64,000 bases of DNA from Paludibacteraceae bacterium (GTDB lineage Bacteria > Bacteroidota > Bacteroidia > Bacteroidales > Paludibacteraceae). Positions within the stretch are counted from its first letter, which is position 1; each line of letters begins with the position of its first letter. This document shows positions 1 through 8,902 of this stretch, piece by piece. Below the pieces are notes generated by a model. That model saw only the letters and a program-made list of their open reading frames with translations, did no database searches and was not told where the DNA came from. The stretch spans positions 62,001 through 126,000 of the forward strand of contig JAFGVV010000017.1 in the NCBI GenBank assembly GCA_016937795.1, written 5' to 3'. The position numbers and the translations under genes were made by a program.

Positions 1-1193
1 ATCATAAAATCGGTTTCGAAACGTACAATTTCAAAACCATTTCGGTCGATGGCTGAAAAACTTTTCACAGATAGTTCAGTTAGCTCTGACGAATAATATA
101 AATTTGCAGCATTGAGATTTAAAAAATCATATTCTAAATGGTTGGCGTCAAACTCCCTTTTTGTATTTATTTGTTGTCCAGATTTATAAAGAATATAATT
201 ATCAACAAAGTCAAGTTCACGAACCGATATTTTCCAGTTATTTTCTAGCGCTTGTTTATCAGTCTCAATATCCGGTTTCGTGGAGTCAACAAGCACTTCT
301 GTTCCATTTGCATAGTATCTGATTTTACTTTCGCTGAGGTAAATTTTATCCAAGTCCAGCCTTTCTTTCTCCAAATCAAGATCTCCTTTTTTTATCTCAA
401 AACGGTTCACGACAGCCATAACTGACTGATTCCCTTGCGAATCGGAATACTGAACTACGGAATTATTTATCTGAATATTCCGGGCAGTAATTCGCGGAAG
501 TTCAAAGTCGGACATTTCATCTTTCGATTCCGAAGTTTTTTTTATCTGCACACTGGCATTCAACTTTTCAACCAATATATCGTCGATTCGATAAAGCGAT
601 TTTTCAATATTTAGTTCGTCCATCGCCAACTCCAATTTATAGAGCGTTGCCTTCACATTCATTCCCGCGAATGTATCATCGTAACGGATTCGAATATTTT
701 TCAGTAATACTTTGTCGAGTGAAAATGTCCAATTGGAAGAAAGTGCGGTTTCAATCTCCGTCTGATTTGTAGTATCACTAAAAGCCTCAAGCAAAAAATT
801 ATAGTTGAATAAAGAATCGGCAGAGGTATTGTACAGATTGGCAGTCAGGGTTTTCAACTCAATACTATTGACTGTTATTTTATTAAACAATAAATCTTTG
901 AGCACAATATTAACTTTCAACTTGTCGGCAAAAAGCAAGGTGTCATGCTGAAGATCTTCCAGAAAAACACCTTCGACAACAATTGATTTTGGGAATGAAA
1001 TCCTTACATTTTCAATCCCGACACGGGTGTTCGTTCTGTCGTTTACAAAGGTGGTCGCGTAATTCACAATCTTATTCTGAACTGCCGGAATTTGGATAAC
1101 AGCCGCCACAATCAGAAAAATGAGCACGAAAATGACAACCACCCACAAGATAGCTTTTAAAGTTTTCTTTATGACAGAAAGAATTTTCTTCAT
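1..1193 (-). CDS. TamB-like translocation/assembly protein, N-terminal part (cut by window edge)
   Basis: Partial gene: it starts at the ATG complementary to 1191-1193 and stays open for 397 codons to the left edge of the window. A short basic N-terminus is followed by one hydrophobic segment (about residues 15-34), then a long extracytoplasmic region rich in beta-strand alternation with the pattern VRISFPKSIVVEG and LEDLQHDTLLFADKL. That layout is typical of Bacteroidota TamB/AsmA-type proteins, which are anchored in the inner membrane, span the periplasm and take part in outer-membrane protein or lipid transport. The C-terminal TamB domain is not visible here, so an AsmA-like relative cannot be excluded. 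The next gene on the same strand lies over 100 bp upstream. Confidence 0.75.
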   Translation of the reverse strand, partial: MKKILSVIKKTLKAILWVVVIFVLIFLIVAAVIQIPAVQNKIVNYATTFVNDRTNTRVGIENVRISFPKSIVVEGVFLEDLQHDTLLFADKLKVNIVLKDLLFNKITVNSIELKTLTANLYNTSADSLFNYNFLLEAFSDTTNQTEIETALSSNWTFSLDKVLLKNIRIRYDDTFAGMNVKATLYKLELAMDELNIEKSLYRIDDILVEKLNASVQIKKTSESKDEMSDFELPRITARNIQINNSVVQYSDSQGNQSVMAVVNRFEIKKGDLDLEKERLDLDKIYLSESKIRYYANGTEVLVDSTKPDIETDKQALENNWKISVRELDFVDNYILYKSGQQINTKREFDANHLEYDFLNLNAANLYYSSELTELSVKSFSAIDRNGFEIVRFETDFM

Positions 1194-1646
1194 ATTGTGA
1201 ATAACCCTATAAAGGGTATTTTATTTAAGACGGACAATAGCAAAACTCCGACAGAATCAGGCCGACAGATTTATAATGTCTGTCAGTTATTCTGAAAATA
1301 GGAATTTTTACAAATTATCCTATACACTACGAATAAGGCTTACACCCGAAACAAAGAATATAAGTCCTGGAGGTCTATAAATGATAACAACTTTTATAAC
1401 ATGATTGTTGGTTTCCGAATTTGCAAACATAATGGCAGCACAAATAAGAATGACTTTGCCAGGCACAGTCAGCATTGAACCGAAAACTCTTTTAATATTC
1501 ATGTCGCAGCGATTGAAAAGTTGGAAGACAACAACGCAATATAAAACTACACAAAGATATTTTATCTCGTTATATCATGTATTATATCCGCTCTTAAGAA
1601 TGTTACATAATTCACAGATATTCAATCCCAAAAGAGCATCAATTTT
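1194..1646. other. intergenic stretch, 453 bp
   Basis: Apart from the small ORF at 1320-1502 it holds two short inverted repeats: ACCC/GGGT around 1204-1216, just before the TamB-like start, and GACAGA/TCTGTC at 1264-1284. Neither has a convincing T-run, so I do not call a terminator. An overlapping plus-strand ORF at 1405-1725 runs antisense into the patatin gene and is judged spurious. Confidence 0.5.
1320..1502 (-). CDS. small two-TM membrane protein
   Basis: Sixty-residue ORF that begins MNIKRVFGSMLTVPGK and ends in a second hydrophobic stretch, GLIFFVSGVSLIRSV. Two hydrophobic segments (about residues 8-27 and 45-58) are joined by a short polar loop. The overall pattern resembles small two-TM proteins common in Bacteroidota (an MNIKR-type start, a late SGxSLxR motif), from memory only. 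It lies alone in the 450 bp between the TamB-like gene and the patatin gene, on the same strand as both. The loop ends in an unusual RPPG where a helix start would be expected, so it could be a decayed copy. The role is unknown. Confidence 0.5.
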   Translation of the reverse strand: MNIKRVFGSMLTVPGKVILICAAIMFANSETNNHVIKVVIIYRPPGLIFFVSGVSLIRSV

Positions 1647-3932
1647 TCACTCCATAAATTTCTTATTAAAAAGCAGATACCCCACATTTACACCAAAATT
1701 CACAGGGCTTACCGAATTGGTATAATAATTCAGAAATACTGAAGCTGTAGCAATACGAAAATTAAACACAAGCGCTGTTTCGGCCATAAACTCCATGCGG
1801 GTTAAGGGATCGGAATAGCGCATTTCGTTGCCGGGATTACGCAGAATAGAGCGATAAGGCATAAAAAGATACAATTCATTGCGCCAGTGCAGCTGATCGT
1901 TGAGTCGATAAATAGGTTTTAAACCCGTAGCCAAATATTCGTTGGCCGAGTAAGCTGCATTGAATACGGTCTGACTGTGTGTGGTTGGTCTGAAAGCAGG
2001 TGCATGTATCAGACTCGCCTGATAATTAAGCAATGCTTTGCGACTTGAATAAGCAGCCTCGGCAAAAGCACCAAGCATAATGCGGTCCGATATTTTATAA
2101 TAATGGTCAAATTGTCCTTTCACCTGCGCCCACATTGTTCGTTGTGGTGTTTCGGTATTTACCCCTGTTGTTCCTGACACAAAAAGCTCCTGACCACCAA
2201 ACATTTGGATCGTAAAATTATGTTTATAACCTTCGATTGGGTACATTAGGTTATTGAGCGTGTAAGTTTCGAATCGTGCAAACACACTGCCAAGATTAAA
2301 CACACTGCGATCAACTCCGTCATTGGTACTATTGATACGGTAAAAATCAGTCATATTTGCATATCCAACTCCATATTCCATGCGACCTTTGAAAGTAAGC
2401 GGAAATCCAACCGCAATTTTTGAATACACTTCGAACTGACTAAATTCGGCCACGCGATCGTCCTGATAAAAAAGCCGGTTACCCTGATAATAATCGAAGC
2501 GGTGCAGCACCATATTAAGTTTTAAATAAAAGCGACGTGGTTGACCTGCATCCAAACGGGTTCCTAACCCGAAAGCATTGTACATTCGGCCAAACTGTGC
2601 ATCCACAAATGCCATTTGTGCATATTCGCGCAAATTCTGATATGTAAGACCAATATAAGCAACATTCGATGTGGACGAAGACACATTTGCTCCCAGCGAA
2701 ATTTTGAGGCGATCCTGAGTTTTGACTTTTAAATGTAAATCGAAATTGCCATTTTGCTTATTAAATACTGCGGAAGGAAAAACCTCCGAAATTTTATCAT
2801 CGGATATCAGATTAAAATATCCATCCTTAAATGAATTGATATTAAATGTATCATCAAACTGATGAAAAGCAGATTCCACATAGCGTTTCTGAAGACTATC
2901 CACGCCTGTGATATATACATCCTTAAATCGAAATGCCGGGAAACTATTTCTAAACGCAGTGCGTCGTTTTGACAAATCAGAAGGATGCTCATACCGGGCA
3001 ACTCTACGTTTAATTTCATCCATATGAGCCATTGTGGAGTCGTAGCCCATTTTTACCAGCTCATCAACTTTGCTAAAATCGAACAAATTCACATCGTCGA
3101 GCGGAAAACGAAACAAAATACCAACTTCAGGATCAATACTATAATCGGTTTTTTTTACAATCAGATTTGCCAATTGCTGAATAGCGTCATCCTCATCCGG
3201 CTTTGGAGGATTCCCTGTCACCACGCTTCCAATCATAAACTGTGGGTTAAAATCGTCACGCATTACATCCACCGGAAAGTTATTGTAAATCCCACCATCG
3301 AAGAGCAACCGACCATCAACCGAGATAGGTTTAAACATAAAAGGAAATGTCATTGACGTTCGTACAGCATCGCTCAAACTACCATTACGAAAGATAACAG
3401 GCCTTTCTTCGTACACATCGGCAGCCACGCTTCTGAATGGCACAAAAAGTTTATCGAAATTGCCGTCGCAGGCAGCTGTTGCTTGCGAATACAGTTCTAA
3501 AAAAGCATAGTTCATTTGCCGTGGCGACACAATATTGGTTGGAATAAAGCGTGTACTTACATCGAGTGAATCGGTTCGATTAATATTCAGATGTACATCG
3601 GCAAAAGAGGGACGATGATCGGGGTTAATATAATAATTTACATATGCCGGGTCAGTTTCACCGGTACTCCAGCGTTTAAACTCATCAGACTTAAGAATAG
3701 TAATCACTTCGTCGGACGAATAACCCATAGCATACATACTTCCTACAATAGCCCCCATCGAAGTGCCTGCCACATAATCCACAGGAATACCACTTTCTTC
3801 GAGAGCCTTAATCACTCCCACGTGCGTAATGCCACGCGCTCCGCCTCCACTCAAAACCAATCCGACTGACTGAGCATTGATAGTGAAGCTAACACAATAA
3901 AAATAAACTGTCAGAAACAAAAAGCGCCACAT
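1647..3932 (-). CDS. patatin-like phospholipase with C-terminal outer-membrane barrel (type V-d-like)
   Basis: A 761-residue protein with an N-terminal signal peptide (about 1-20, ending INAQ). The patatin domain follows at once: oxyanion loop SGGGARG (28-34), nucleophile elbow GTSMG with Ser58, and the dyad partner in DGG (Asp212). Patatins hydrolyse acyl esters of phospholipids with this Ser-Asp dyad. After about residue 320 comes a POTRA-like section (VYITGVDSLQKRYVESA) and then roughly 400 residues of alternating aromatic/polar beta strands typical of a 16-strand barrel, ending in FNKKFME. This is the arrangement of PlpD/FplA type V-d autotransporters and of Bacteroidota BamA-related patatins. 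It follows the sensor kinase on the same strand with an 82 bp gap. All catalytic residues are present. Confidence 0.88.
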   Translation of the reverse strand: MWRFLFLTVYFYCVSFTINAQSVGLVLSGGGARGITHVGVIKALEESGIPVDYVAGTSMGAIVGSMYAMGYSSDEVITILKSDEFKRWSTGETDPAYVNYYINPDHRPSFADVHLNINRTDSLDVSTRFIPTNIVSPRQMNYAFLELYSQATAACDGNFDKLFVPFRSVAADVYEERPVIFRNGSLSDAVRTSMTFPFMFKPISVDGRLLFDGGIYNNFPVDVMRDDFNPQFMIGSVVTGNPPKPDEDDAIQQLANLIVKKTDYSIDPEVGILFRFPLDDVNLFDFSKVDELVKMGYDSTMAHMDEIKRRVARYEHPSDLSKRRTAFRNSFPAFRFKDVYITGVDSLQKRYVESAFHQFDDTFNINSFKDGYFNLISDDKISEVFPSAVFNKQNGNFDLHLKVKTQDRLKISLGANVSSSTSNVAYIGLTYQNLREYAQMAFVDAQFGRMYNAFGLGTRLDAGQPRRFYLKLNMVLHRFDYYQGNRLFYQDDRVAEFSQFEVYSKIAVGFPLTFKGRMEYGVGYANMTDFYRINSTNDGVDRSVFNLGSVFARFETYTLNNLMYPIEGYKHNFTIQMFGGQELFVSGTTGVNTETPQRTMWAQVKGQFDHYYKISDRIMLGAFAEAAYSSRKALLNYQASLIHAPAFRPTTHSQTVFNAAYSANEYLATGLKPIYRLNDQLHWRNELYLFMPYRSILRNPGNEMRYSDPLTRMEFMAETALVFNFRIATASVFLNYYTNSVSPVNFGVNVGYLLFNKKFME

Positions 3933-4014
3933 AAGTCAATAATTTAAGCAGAAAATAAAATTAGTAACAAAATAAACAGTTCAGAACACAAAGGGTTCGT
4001 ACAGAAGGAAAATA

Positions 4015-7000
4015 CTATCCATACAGAGGTAATCGAACTTCAAAAGTTGTTCCTTTACCATTATGTGTACTAAAAGAAATACGGCCTCCGGCAATTTCTA
4101 CAATATTACGTGAGATGCTCAAACCCAGCCCCATCCCGTTACTTTTAGTTGTAAAATTTGGAGTAAAAAGCTGCGCAGCTACTTCGTCAGGAATACCGGT
4201 ACCATTGTCAGAGATACTGAAGACGGCCTCACTTCCTTCCGTTTTAACAGATGTCATTATTTGGCCATTTCGCTCAGCAGGTATTGCCTGAATGGCGTTT
4301 TTGAGCAAATTATTGAAAACCTGTGTCAGTTGTTCGGCATCGGCCAGTACCACTACACCTGATTCGGGCCCCTCGTATTTGATTTGCGTTTGTTCGTGAT
4401 TGTGTGCAAAAAGTTGTAATACCGATTTCAATCGTGCAGCCACATCAACCTGCGTAAACTGCGCCTCGGGCATACGGGCAAAGTTCGAAAAAGTACCTGC
4501 TATACGCGATAAATTATCAATTTGCTCAATCAGGGTATGACTTGTTTTTTCAAAATAATCATCGAATCGTGCATCCTTCATCTTGTGCGTCCGTTGCAAC
4601 TGCTGTAGAGTTAGTTTCATGGGTGTCAACGGATTGTTTATTTCGTGAGCAATCTGCCTTGCCATTGTTTTCCATGCTGTTTCGCGCTCTGAGCGTGCCA
4701 GCAATTGCGCACTTCGCTCGAGTTCATCCACTGTACGGTTATATTGTGCCACTAATTGCCCGATTTCGTCGTGCATCTGATAGTCAATTTTTTCGTTTCT
4801 ATGTCCGAAACGCATTTGCCTCAATTTGTTTTCAATCATTTTGAGAGGAGCCGACAACTGACGACCAATAACAATGCTCAACACAACTGCCAATATAATT
4901 ATAATCAGATAAATATGTACAATCACACCAAGAAACTCCTGAATTTCGGCACGCATTTCCTCCTGACTCAAAAACTGTGGAACCGATATATAACCAATGG
5001 GCAAATAATCGCCATTGTACAAAGCTGCATAGCCCGACAAATACTCTAGTCGCCCGATATGTTCAGTCTGATTAAGTCCGGAATCTCCACTAAAATACGG
5101 TACCGGAGCTATATTCTGGCTGATTAGTTTCTTATTAAAAATCAACGGCTGCGAACTTCCCACCAATTGCCCGCGATGATCGTACACATGAATGTCGGTC
5201 TGATAAACTATGGACAATTCCTGTAAATCAAAGTTAAGTGCCTGTGTACTTACGGCCGACAAATCGCGATTCCAGTAATACATATCCTGTAGCGCTTTCT
5301 GTATATATTTCTTCTTACTCTCAAGTTTAGCAATCTGCTCGTTGCTGTATTTTGCTCTGATATAATTTACCGACACATAAAATATCCCCAAAAAGCTCAT
5401 TATAAACAAGACCACAAACATATACTGATACTTTGCGGCAAGGCCCGGCTTAGAAACTTTACGACAACGAAGCACTGTGCTTATACCCGACACAAGTTTT
5501 ACAAACAAATAAAATATCAAAAAGGTGTAGGCGAAATACAACAAATAATCCCTGACCTTTCGTGGCTCAATCTCTGAAATCACTACTTTACTCTCATGTC
5601 CGGGATTGTAAATAAAGAAATTATGTCCGTTGTGTTTTAAACTGTAAAACCTTTTTGCGGCTGACGGAATCCACTCGTCGGTTGCCTGAATGTTGAACCC
5701 ATCCGAAGCATAAACCAAACGGCCTTTTTCGTAACGTGCAGTATAAATCCCCATCGAACTCTGAATATCGGGAGCTGCATTCAGCAGCAAATTTGGAAAA
5801 CTATAACTCTTAAAATCACGACCGGGATAAAACTCCATGTAAAAAAACAGCGTATCACCCGAAGGACGCACATTTTGAAAAATTCCGAGATAGGTCATAT
5901 CATTGTAAAGCGCAGGCACCCGATAAAAGTGAGTTTTTCCGAGTTTGGTACCAGCTCTGTCGATAAACAACTGGTACTGATAATCTATTTCGGAGCGCGA
6001 CTGAGCAATATTTAACCGCATTTCATATTTATTCCAGAAACCACGCAAATAAGTGTCGTTAAGATAAGCAGCTGCAACCTGCACCGAATCGGCGGACGAA
6101 GCCAGCTGATACAAATAATCATCATTGTAAAGCTGCTCGTCGAGCTCTTCGAGCAACACATCGGTCATGCGGTCGTATTCAGTATTTCCATTGATAAGAA
6201 TATTTTCTGCCAAAAGATTGTATTTTTTATAATTCTTCTGATTATTGAGCCATACTGTATTCAACACAAAAAACAACGTAAAAGCAAAAACCCTGAAAAA
6301 CAAGGAGTAAGGCAACGAATAGCGTTTCGGAACAAAAAGTGTGAAATGAAAAACCAACCATAATACCAGCAACGACACTATAAAAGAGCCCGGATATCCG
6401 GGAGTAATCCATATATACAGCAATATTGGCAAAAACATAAATGGCAATTCAAATTTCAGAAAATACTTCCATGAAAATGGTTCCTGATTGTCTTTGTTTA
6501 ATTTATCGTAAATCAAAGCCAATCCTATCGCCCATAAAAGAACCAATAAATGCGCCCACAAGGCAGGCAACGAAATATCTTCAAAACTTAAAATATTAAT
6601 CTGAATACTCGAGTGAAAAACCAATGTGCTTACGATATAGTATAACAGCAAAAATCCAACGGCGAAAATTGAACGAAAAAGGTATTGCCACACAACATGC
6701 TCACCAACAAGGCTTTTAGTTTGAAAATAAAACAAATAAGCTGCAGACACAAAGAAAAACGTCAGTAAAGTTAAATGACCAAGCGAAGACAAAAAAGAGT
6801 TTGCAGCATATTGCAATGGATTAAAAATCGGCTGATAAAAAAGCAAACGCGGAGAATTATAATACAGGCTCAAAAGCAACAAAAGCAATACAAACAAAGT
6901 CAGTAGTACATATTGTTTTACCGACAATTTTCCGCCTTTAGCAAAACGGCCCGCATTACCAAAAAGCAAAAGCAACAATAATACTGTGAATGCCTGCAAT

Positions 7001-7620
7001 GTAAAAGCAGTTATCCCCCAGAAACGACTGTAAATTTTTGCATCAGGTGCTACAAGGCTACACAAATAGTGCCCGTTGACCGAAAAAACCGCATGTACAT
7101 CTTCGGAATTGCCGGGTCTTACATCAATCTGTTTATCGATACTGAAACCCGAAGCAAACTCATTTTGCAATATGTCGTTTTCGTACTGAAAATTATTTTT
7201 GAGTGGAATAAGGGCGACCAGGGTGATGCTATCAGTTTGCCTACAAAGCCGGATCACTTTTGTATTCGAAAGTTCATGATAAGCCACACTATCTTTTTGT
7301 TGCAAACATCCTGCATCTACTTCATAACGATTATCTGTCCAGAATATCAGCTCCTTTCCCAAAAACACATAAAGCGGAAAATCATGTTTCTCGACGGCAT
7401 AATTGTTAAGTGCGCTAATGCCATCTTTTTGTAAAATAGTTGTTAGTTTATCAATATTGCGTCGGGCCTGCTTTTCGTAATTGTGCAATACCGACATAAA
7501 ATGCGCTGTATCAGGCTGTTTTACGGGCGACTGATTATGCATTATTGTAGCCAGTAAAGCAAGTACCATACTGAGTATAAGCAATGTGATTATAAATTTG
7601 TAAAAGCCCGGTAATCGCAT
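4015..7620 (-). CDS. large multi-pass sensor histidine kinase, NtrY-like
   Basis: A 1201-residue membrane kinase. TM1 is at about 9-28; an extracytoplasmic domain runs to about 200; some eight hydrophobic helices follow between about 205 and 465; a second extracytoplasmic region (about 470-710) and a third smaller one (about 765-880) are each bracketed by TM helices. A HAMP domain (about 905-960) leads into the dimerisation helix HEINNPLTPMKL with phospho-acceptor His992, and a full HATPase domain (DNGTGIPDE, NGMGLGLSI). The HE-I-NPLTP-L pattern is that of NtrY-type kinases. No response regulator lies next to it, so its partner is unknown. It is about twice as long as ordinary sensor kinases because of the extra helices and two sensor loops. 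Confident as a kinase; the signal sensed is not known. Confidence 0.88.
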   Translation of the reverse strand: MRLPGFYKFIITLLILSMVLALLATIMHNQSPVKQPDTAHFMSVLHNYEKQARRNIDKLTTILQKDGISALNNYAVEKHDFPLYVFLGKELIFWTDNRYEVDAGCLQQKDSVAYHELSNTKVIRLCRQTDSITLVALIPLKNNFQYENDILQNEFASGFSIDKQIDVRPGNSEDVHAVFSVNGHYLCSLVAPDAKIYSRFWGITAFTLQAFTVLLLLLLFGNAGRFAKGGKLSVKQYVLLTLFVLLLLLLSLYYNSPRLLFYQPIFNPLQYAANSFLSSLGHLTLLTFFFVSAAYLFYFQTKSLVGEHVVWQYLFRSIFAVGFLLLYYIVSTLVFHSSIQINILSFEDISLPALWAHLLVLLWAIGLALIYDKLNKDNQEPFSWKYFLKFELPFMFLPILLYIWITPGYPGSFIVSLLVLWLVFHFTLFVPKRYSLPYSLFFRVFAFTLFFVLNTVWLNNQKNYKKYNLLAENILINGNTEYDRMTDVLLEELDEQLYNDDYLYQLASSADSVQVAAAYLNDTYLRGFWNKYEMRLNIAQSRSEIDYQYQLFIDRAGTKLGKTHFYRVPALYNDMTYLGIFQNVRPSGDTLFFYMEFYPGRDFKSYSFPNLLLNAAPDIQSSMGIYTARYEKGRLVYASDGFNIQATDEWIPSAAKRFYSLKHNGHNFFIYNPGHESKVVISEIEPRKVRDYLLYFAYTFLIFYLFVKLVSGISTVLRCRKVSKPGLAAKYQYMFVVLFIMSFLGIFYVSVNYIRAKYSNEQIAKLESKKKYIQKALQDMYYWNRDLSAVSTQALNFDLQELSIVYQTDIHVYDHRGQLVGSSQPLIFNKKLISQNIAPVPYFSGDSGLNQTEHIGRLEYLSGYAALYNGDYLPIGYISVPQFLSQEEMRAEIQEFLGVIVHIYLIIIILAVVLSIVIGRQLSAPLKMIENKLRQMRFGHRNEKIDYQMHDEIGQLVAQYNRTVDELERSAQLLARSERETAWKTMARQIAHEINNPLTPMKLTLQQLQRTHKMKDARFDDYFEKTSHTLIEQIDNLSRIAGTFSNFARMPEAQFTQVDVAARLKSVLQLFAHNHEQTQIKYEGPESGVVVLADAEQLTQVFNNLLKNAIQAIPAERNGQIMTSVKTEGSEAVFSISDNGTGIPDEVAAQLFTPNFTTKSNGMGLGLSISRNIVEIAGGRISFSTHNGKGTTFEVRLPLYG

Positions 7621-7750
7621 TCTAATAAAAATGAATTAGTATTTTACTATGTGAACTAAGTCTTTTTCCTCCAGAATTTCTGTGTATTCTATTGTGTTAG
7701 AAATATATAATTAAATAGTTTAATGTACATATGTATGTAAAACAATGAAT

Positions 7751-8224
7751 TCACTCATGATGATAAGGTTCACCTTTAATAATAGTATAAGCCCTGTAAA
7801 GCTGTTCCATAAAAATAACCCTGATCATTTGATGGGAAAAAGTCATGGCCGAAAGCGATATTTTCTGATTTGCTCTATCGTAAATACGCTGCGAAAAACC
7901 ATACGGCCCACCCACAACAAAAATCATACGCTTTAACGACGAAAGATTCTTTTTTTCGATAAACCTTGCAAACTCAACCGATCCAAACTGTTTTCCATGC
8001 TCATCGAGCAGCAATACTTCATCACTTGTATCCATATATTTTAGCAACAAATCGGCTTCTCTTTCCTTTTGTTCTTGTTCCGATAGTTTTTTGGCATTTT
8101 TGAGTTCGGGCACAATTTGTAGTTCGAACGAAGTATAGTGTTTAAGGCGGTTACGGTACTCATCTTCGAGCATTACAAGCTGTGGATGATTGGATTTACC
8201 TACCATTAATAAAGTTATTTTCAT
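7751..8224 (-). CDS. rlmH: 23S rRNA (pseudouridine1915-N3)-methyltransferase RlmH
   Basis: A 157-residue SPOUT-family methyltransferase of the usual length. It methylates pseudouridine 1915 in helix 69 of 23S rRNA using S-adenosylmethionine, on assembled ribosomes. The SAM-binding trefoil knot shows FVVGGPYGF near residue 103 and LSAMTFSHQMIRVIFMEQLYRA near the end, both family signatures. The start at MKITLLMVGK fits the family exactly. It is followed on the same strand by the kinase gene 130 bp away and diverges from DUF4783-nadC; rlmH next to DUF4783-nadC is a usual Bacteroidales order. Confidence 0.96.
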   Translation of the reverse strand: MKITLLMVGKSNHPQLVMLEDEYRNRLKHYTSFELQIVPELKNAKKLSEQEQKEREADLLLKYMDTSDEVLLLDEHGKQFGSVEFARFIEKKNLSSLKRMIFVVGGPYGFSQRIYDRANQKISLSAMTFSHQMIRVIFMEQLYRAYTIIKGEPYHHE

Positions 8225-8230
8225 GTTAAC

Positions 8231-8264
8231 AGTGCTATTTCAGTGCTATTTGGTGCACTATTTG
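8231..8264. repeat. three imperfect 11-12 bp repeats in the rlmH leader
   Basis: AGTGCTATTTC (8231-8241), AGTGCTATTTG (8242-8252) and the related GTGCACTATTTG (8253-8264) lie end to end, starting 7 bp before the rlmH start codon on the minus strand. They are direct copies rather than a palindrome. Their role is unknown. Confidence 0.6.
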
Positions 8265-8288
8265 TTGTAAATAAAAAACCAAAAATAA

Positions 8289-8321
8289 TTTGGCTGCATC
8301 AAATTAATTAGTGTATTTTTG
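8289..8321 (+). promoter_or_regulatory. Bacteroidota-type promoter for DUF4783-nadC
   Basis: TTTGG at 8289-8293 (-33) and TATTTTTG at 8314-8321 (-7, consensus TAnnTTTG) are 21 bp apart, as expected for the Bacteroidota housekeeping sigma factor. The implied start near 8328 leaves a leader of about 170 nt before the DUF4783 gene. Confidence 0.65.
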
Positions 8322-8497
8322 CAGCAGGTTAAAAATGAAATACAAATATGGCACTTTTTAGTGACATTATCCACACAAAAAACAGGTAATTTCACAAAAA
8401 GACAGAAAAACGAGTTTTATCAAACATAGCCGGCCAACCTGTAAACAGAATAATTAAGTCAGTAAAAAAAACAGGTAGCCAAAACAATTATTGAATT

Positions 8498-8902
8498 ATG
8501 AAAACAATAAGATTACTACTTATAGGCACATTGATGCTATTGCTGCTTGCTCCGTTGCAGGCTCAGAAGAACGAAATACCAGCCGACATCATTACTGCTC
8601 TTAACAAAGGAGATGCTGTAAAAATCAACAGTTACCTTAATAGCAATGTAGAACTGGTCATTGGCAAAAAGAACGATGTATTCAGTAAACCGCAGGCATC
8701 GGGCATAATAACCGACTTTTTTAAAACCAACAAGGTAAATTCATTTCTCGTGCTGCACAAGGGCGATAAAGAAGCTGCCAGTTTTCTGATTGGAACACTA
8801 AAAACGACTAACTCTGCATTCAGAGTTTATATACTTACCCGTAAATCGGATGCTCAAACAGTGATACAACAACTCAGAATAGAACCAGCAAATGAAAAAT
8901 GA
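8498..8902 (+). CDS. DUF4783 domain protein, exported
   Basis: A 134-residue protein with a clear signal peptide (MKTIRLLLIGTLMLLLLAPL, cleaved after LQAQ at about 22). The rest is one small alpha+beta domain of the NTF2-like kind (ADIITALNKGDAVKINSYL then strands with FLIGTLKTTNSAFRVYILTRK). The family, DUF4783, is found almost only in Bacteroidota and has no known function; it is probably periplasmic. The gene overlaps the start of nadC by 11 bp, so the two are translationally coupled, although nothing in the protein suggests a link to NAD synthesis. Confidence 0.88.
   Translation: MKTIRLLLIGTLMLLLLAPLQAQKNEIPADIITALNKGDAVKINSYLNSNVELVIGKKNDVFSKPQASGIITDFFKTNKVNSFLVLHKGDKEAASFLIGTLKTTNSAFRVYILTRKSDAQTVIQQLRIEPANEK

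Noticed and set aside
1405..1725. 106-residue plus-strand ORF
   Set aside because: Runs antisense into the end of the patatin gene, has no recognisable domain, and overlaps the more plausible small two-TM ORF on the other strand.
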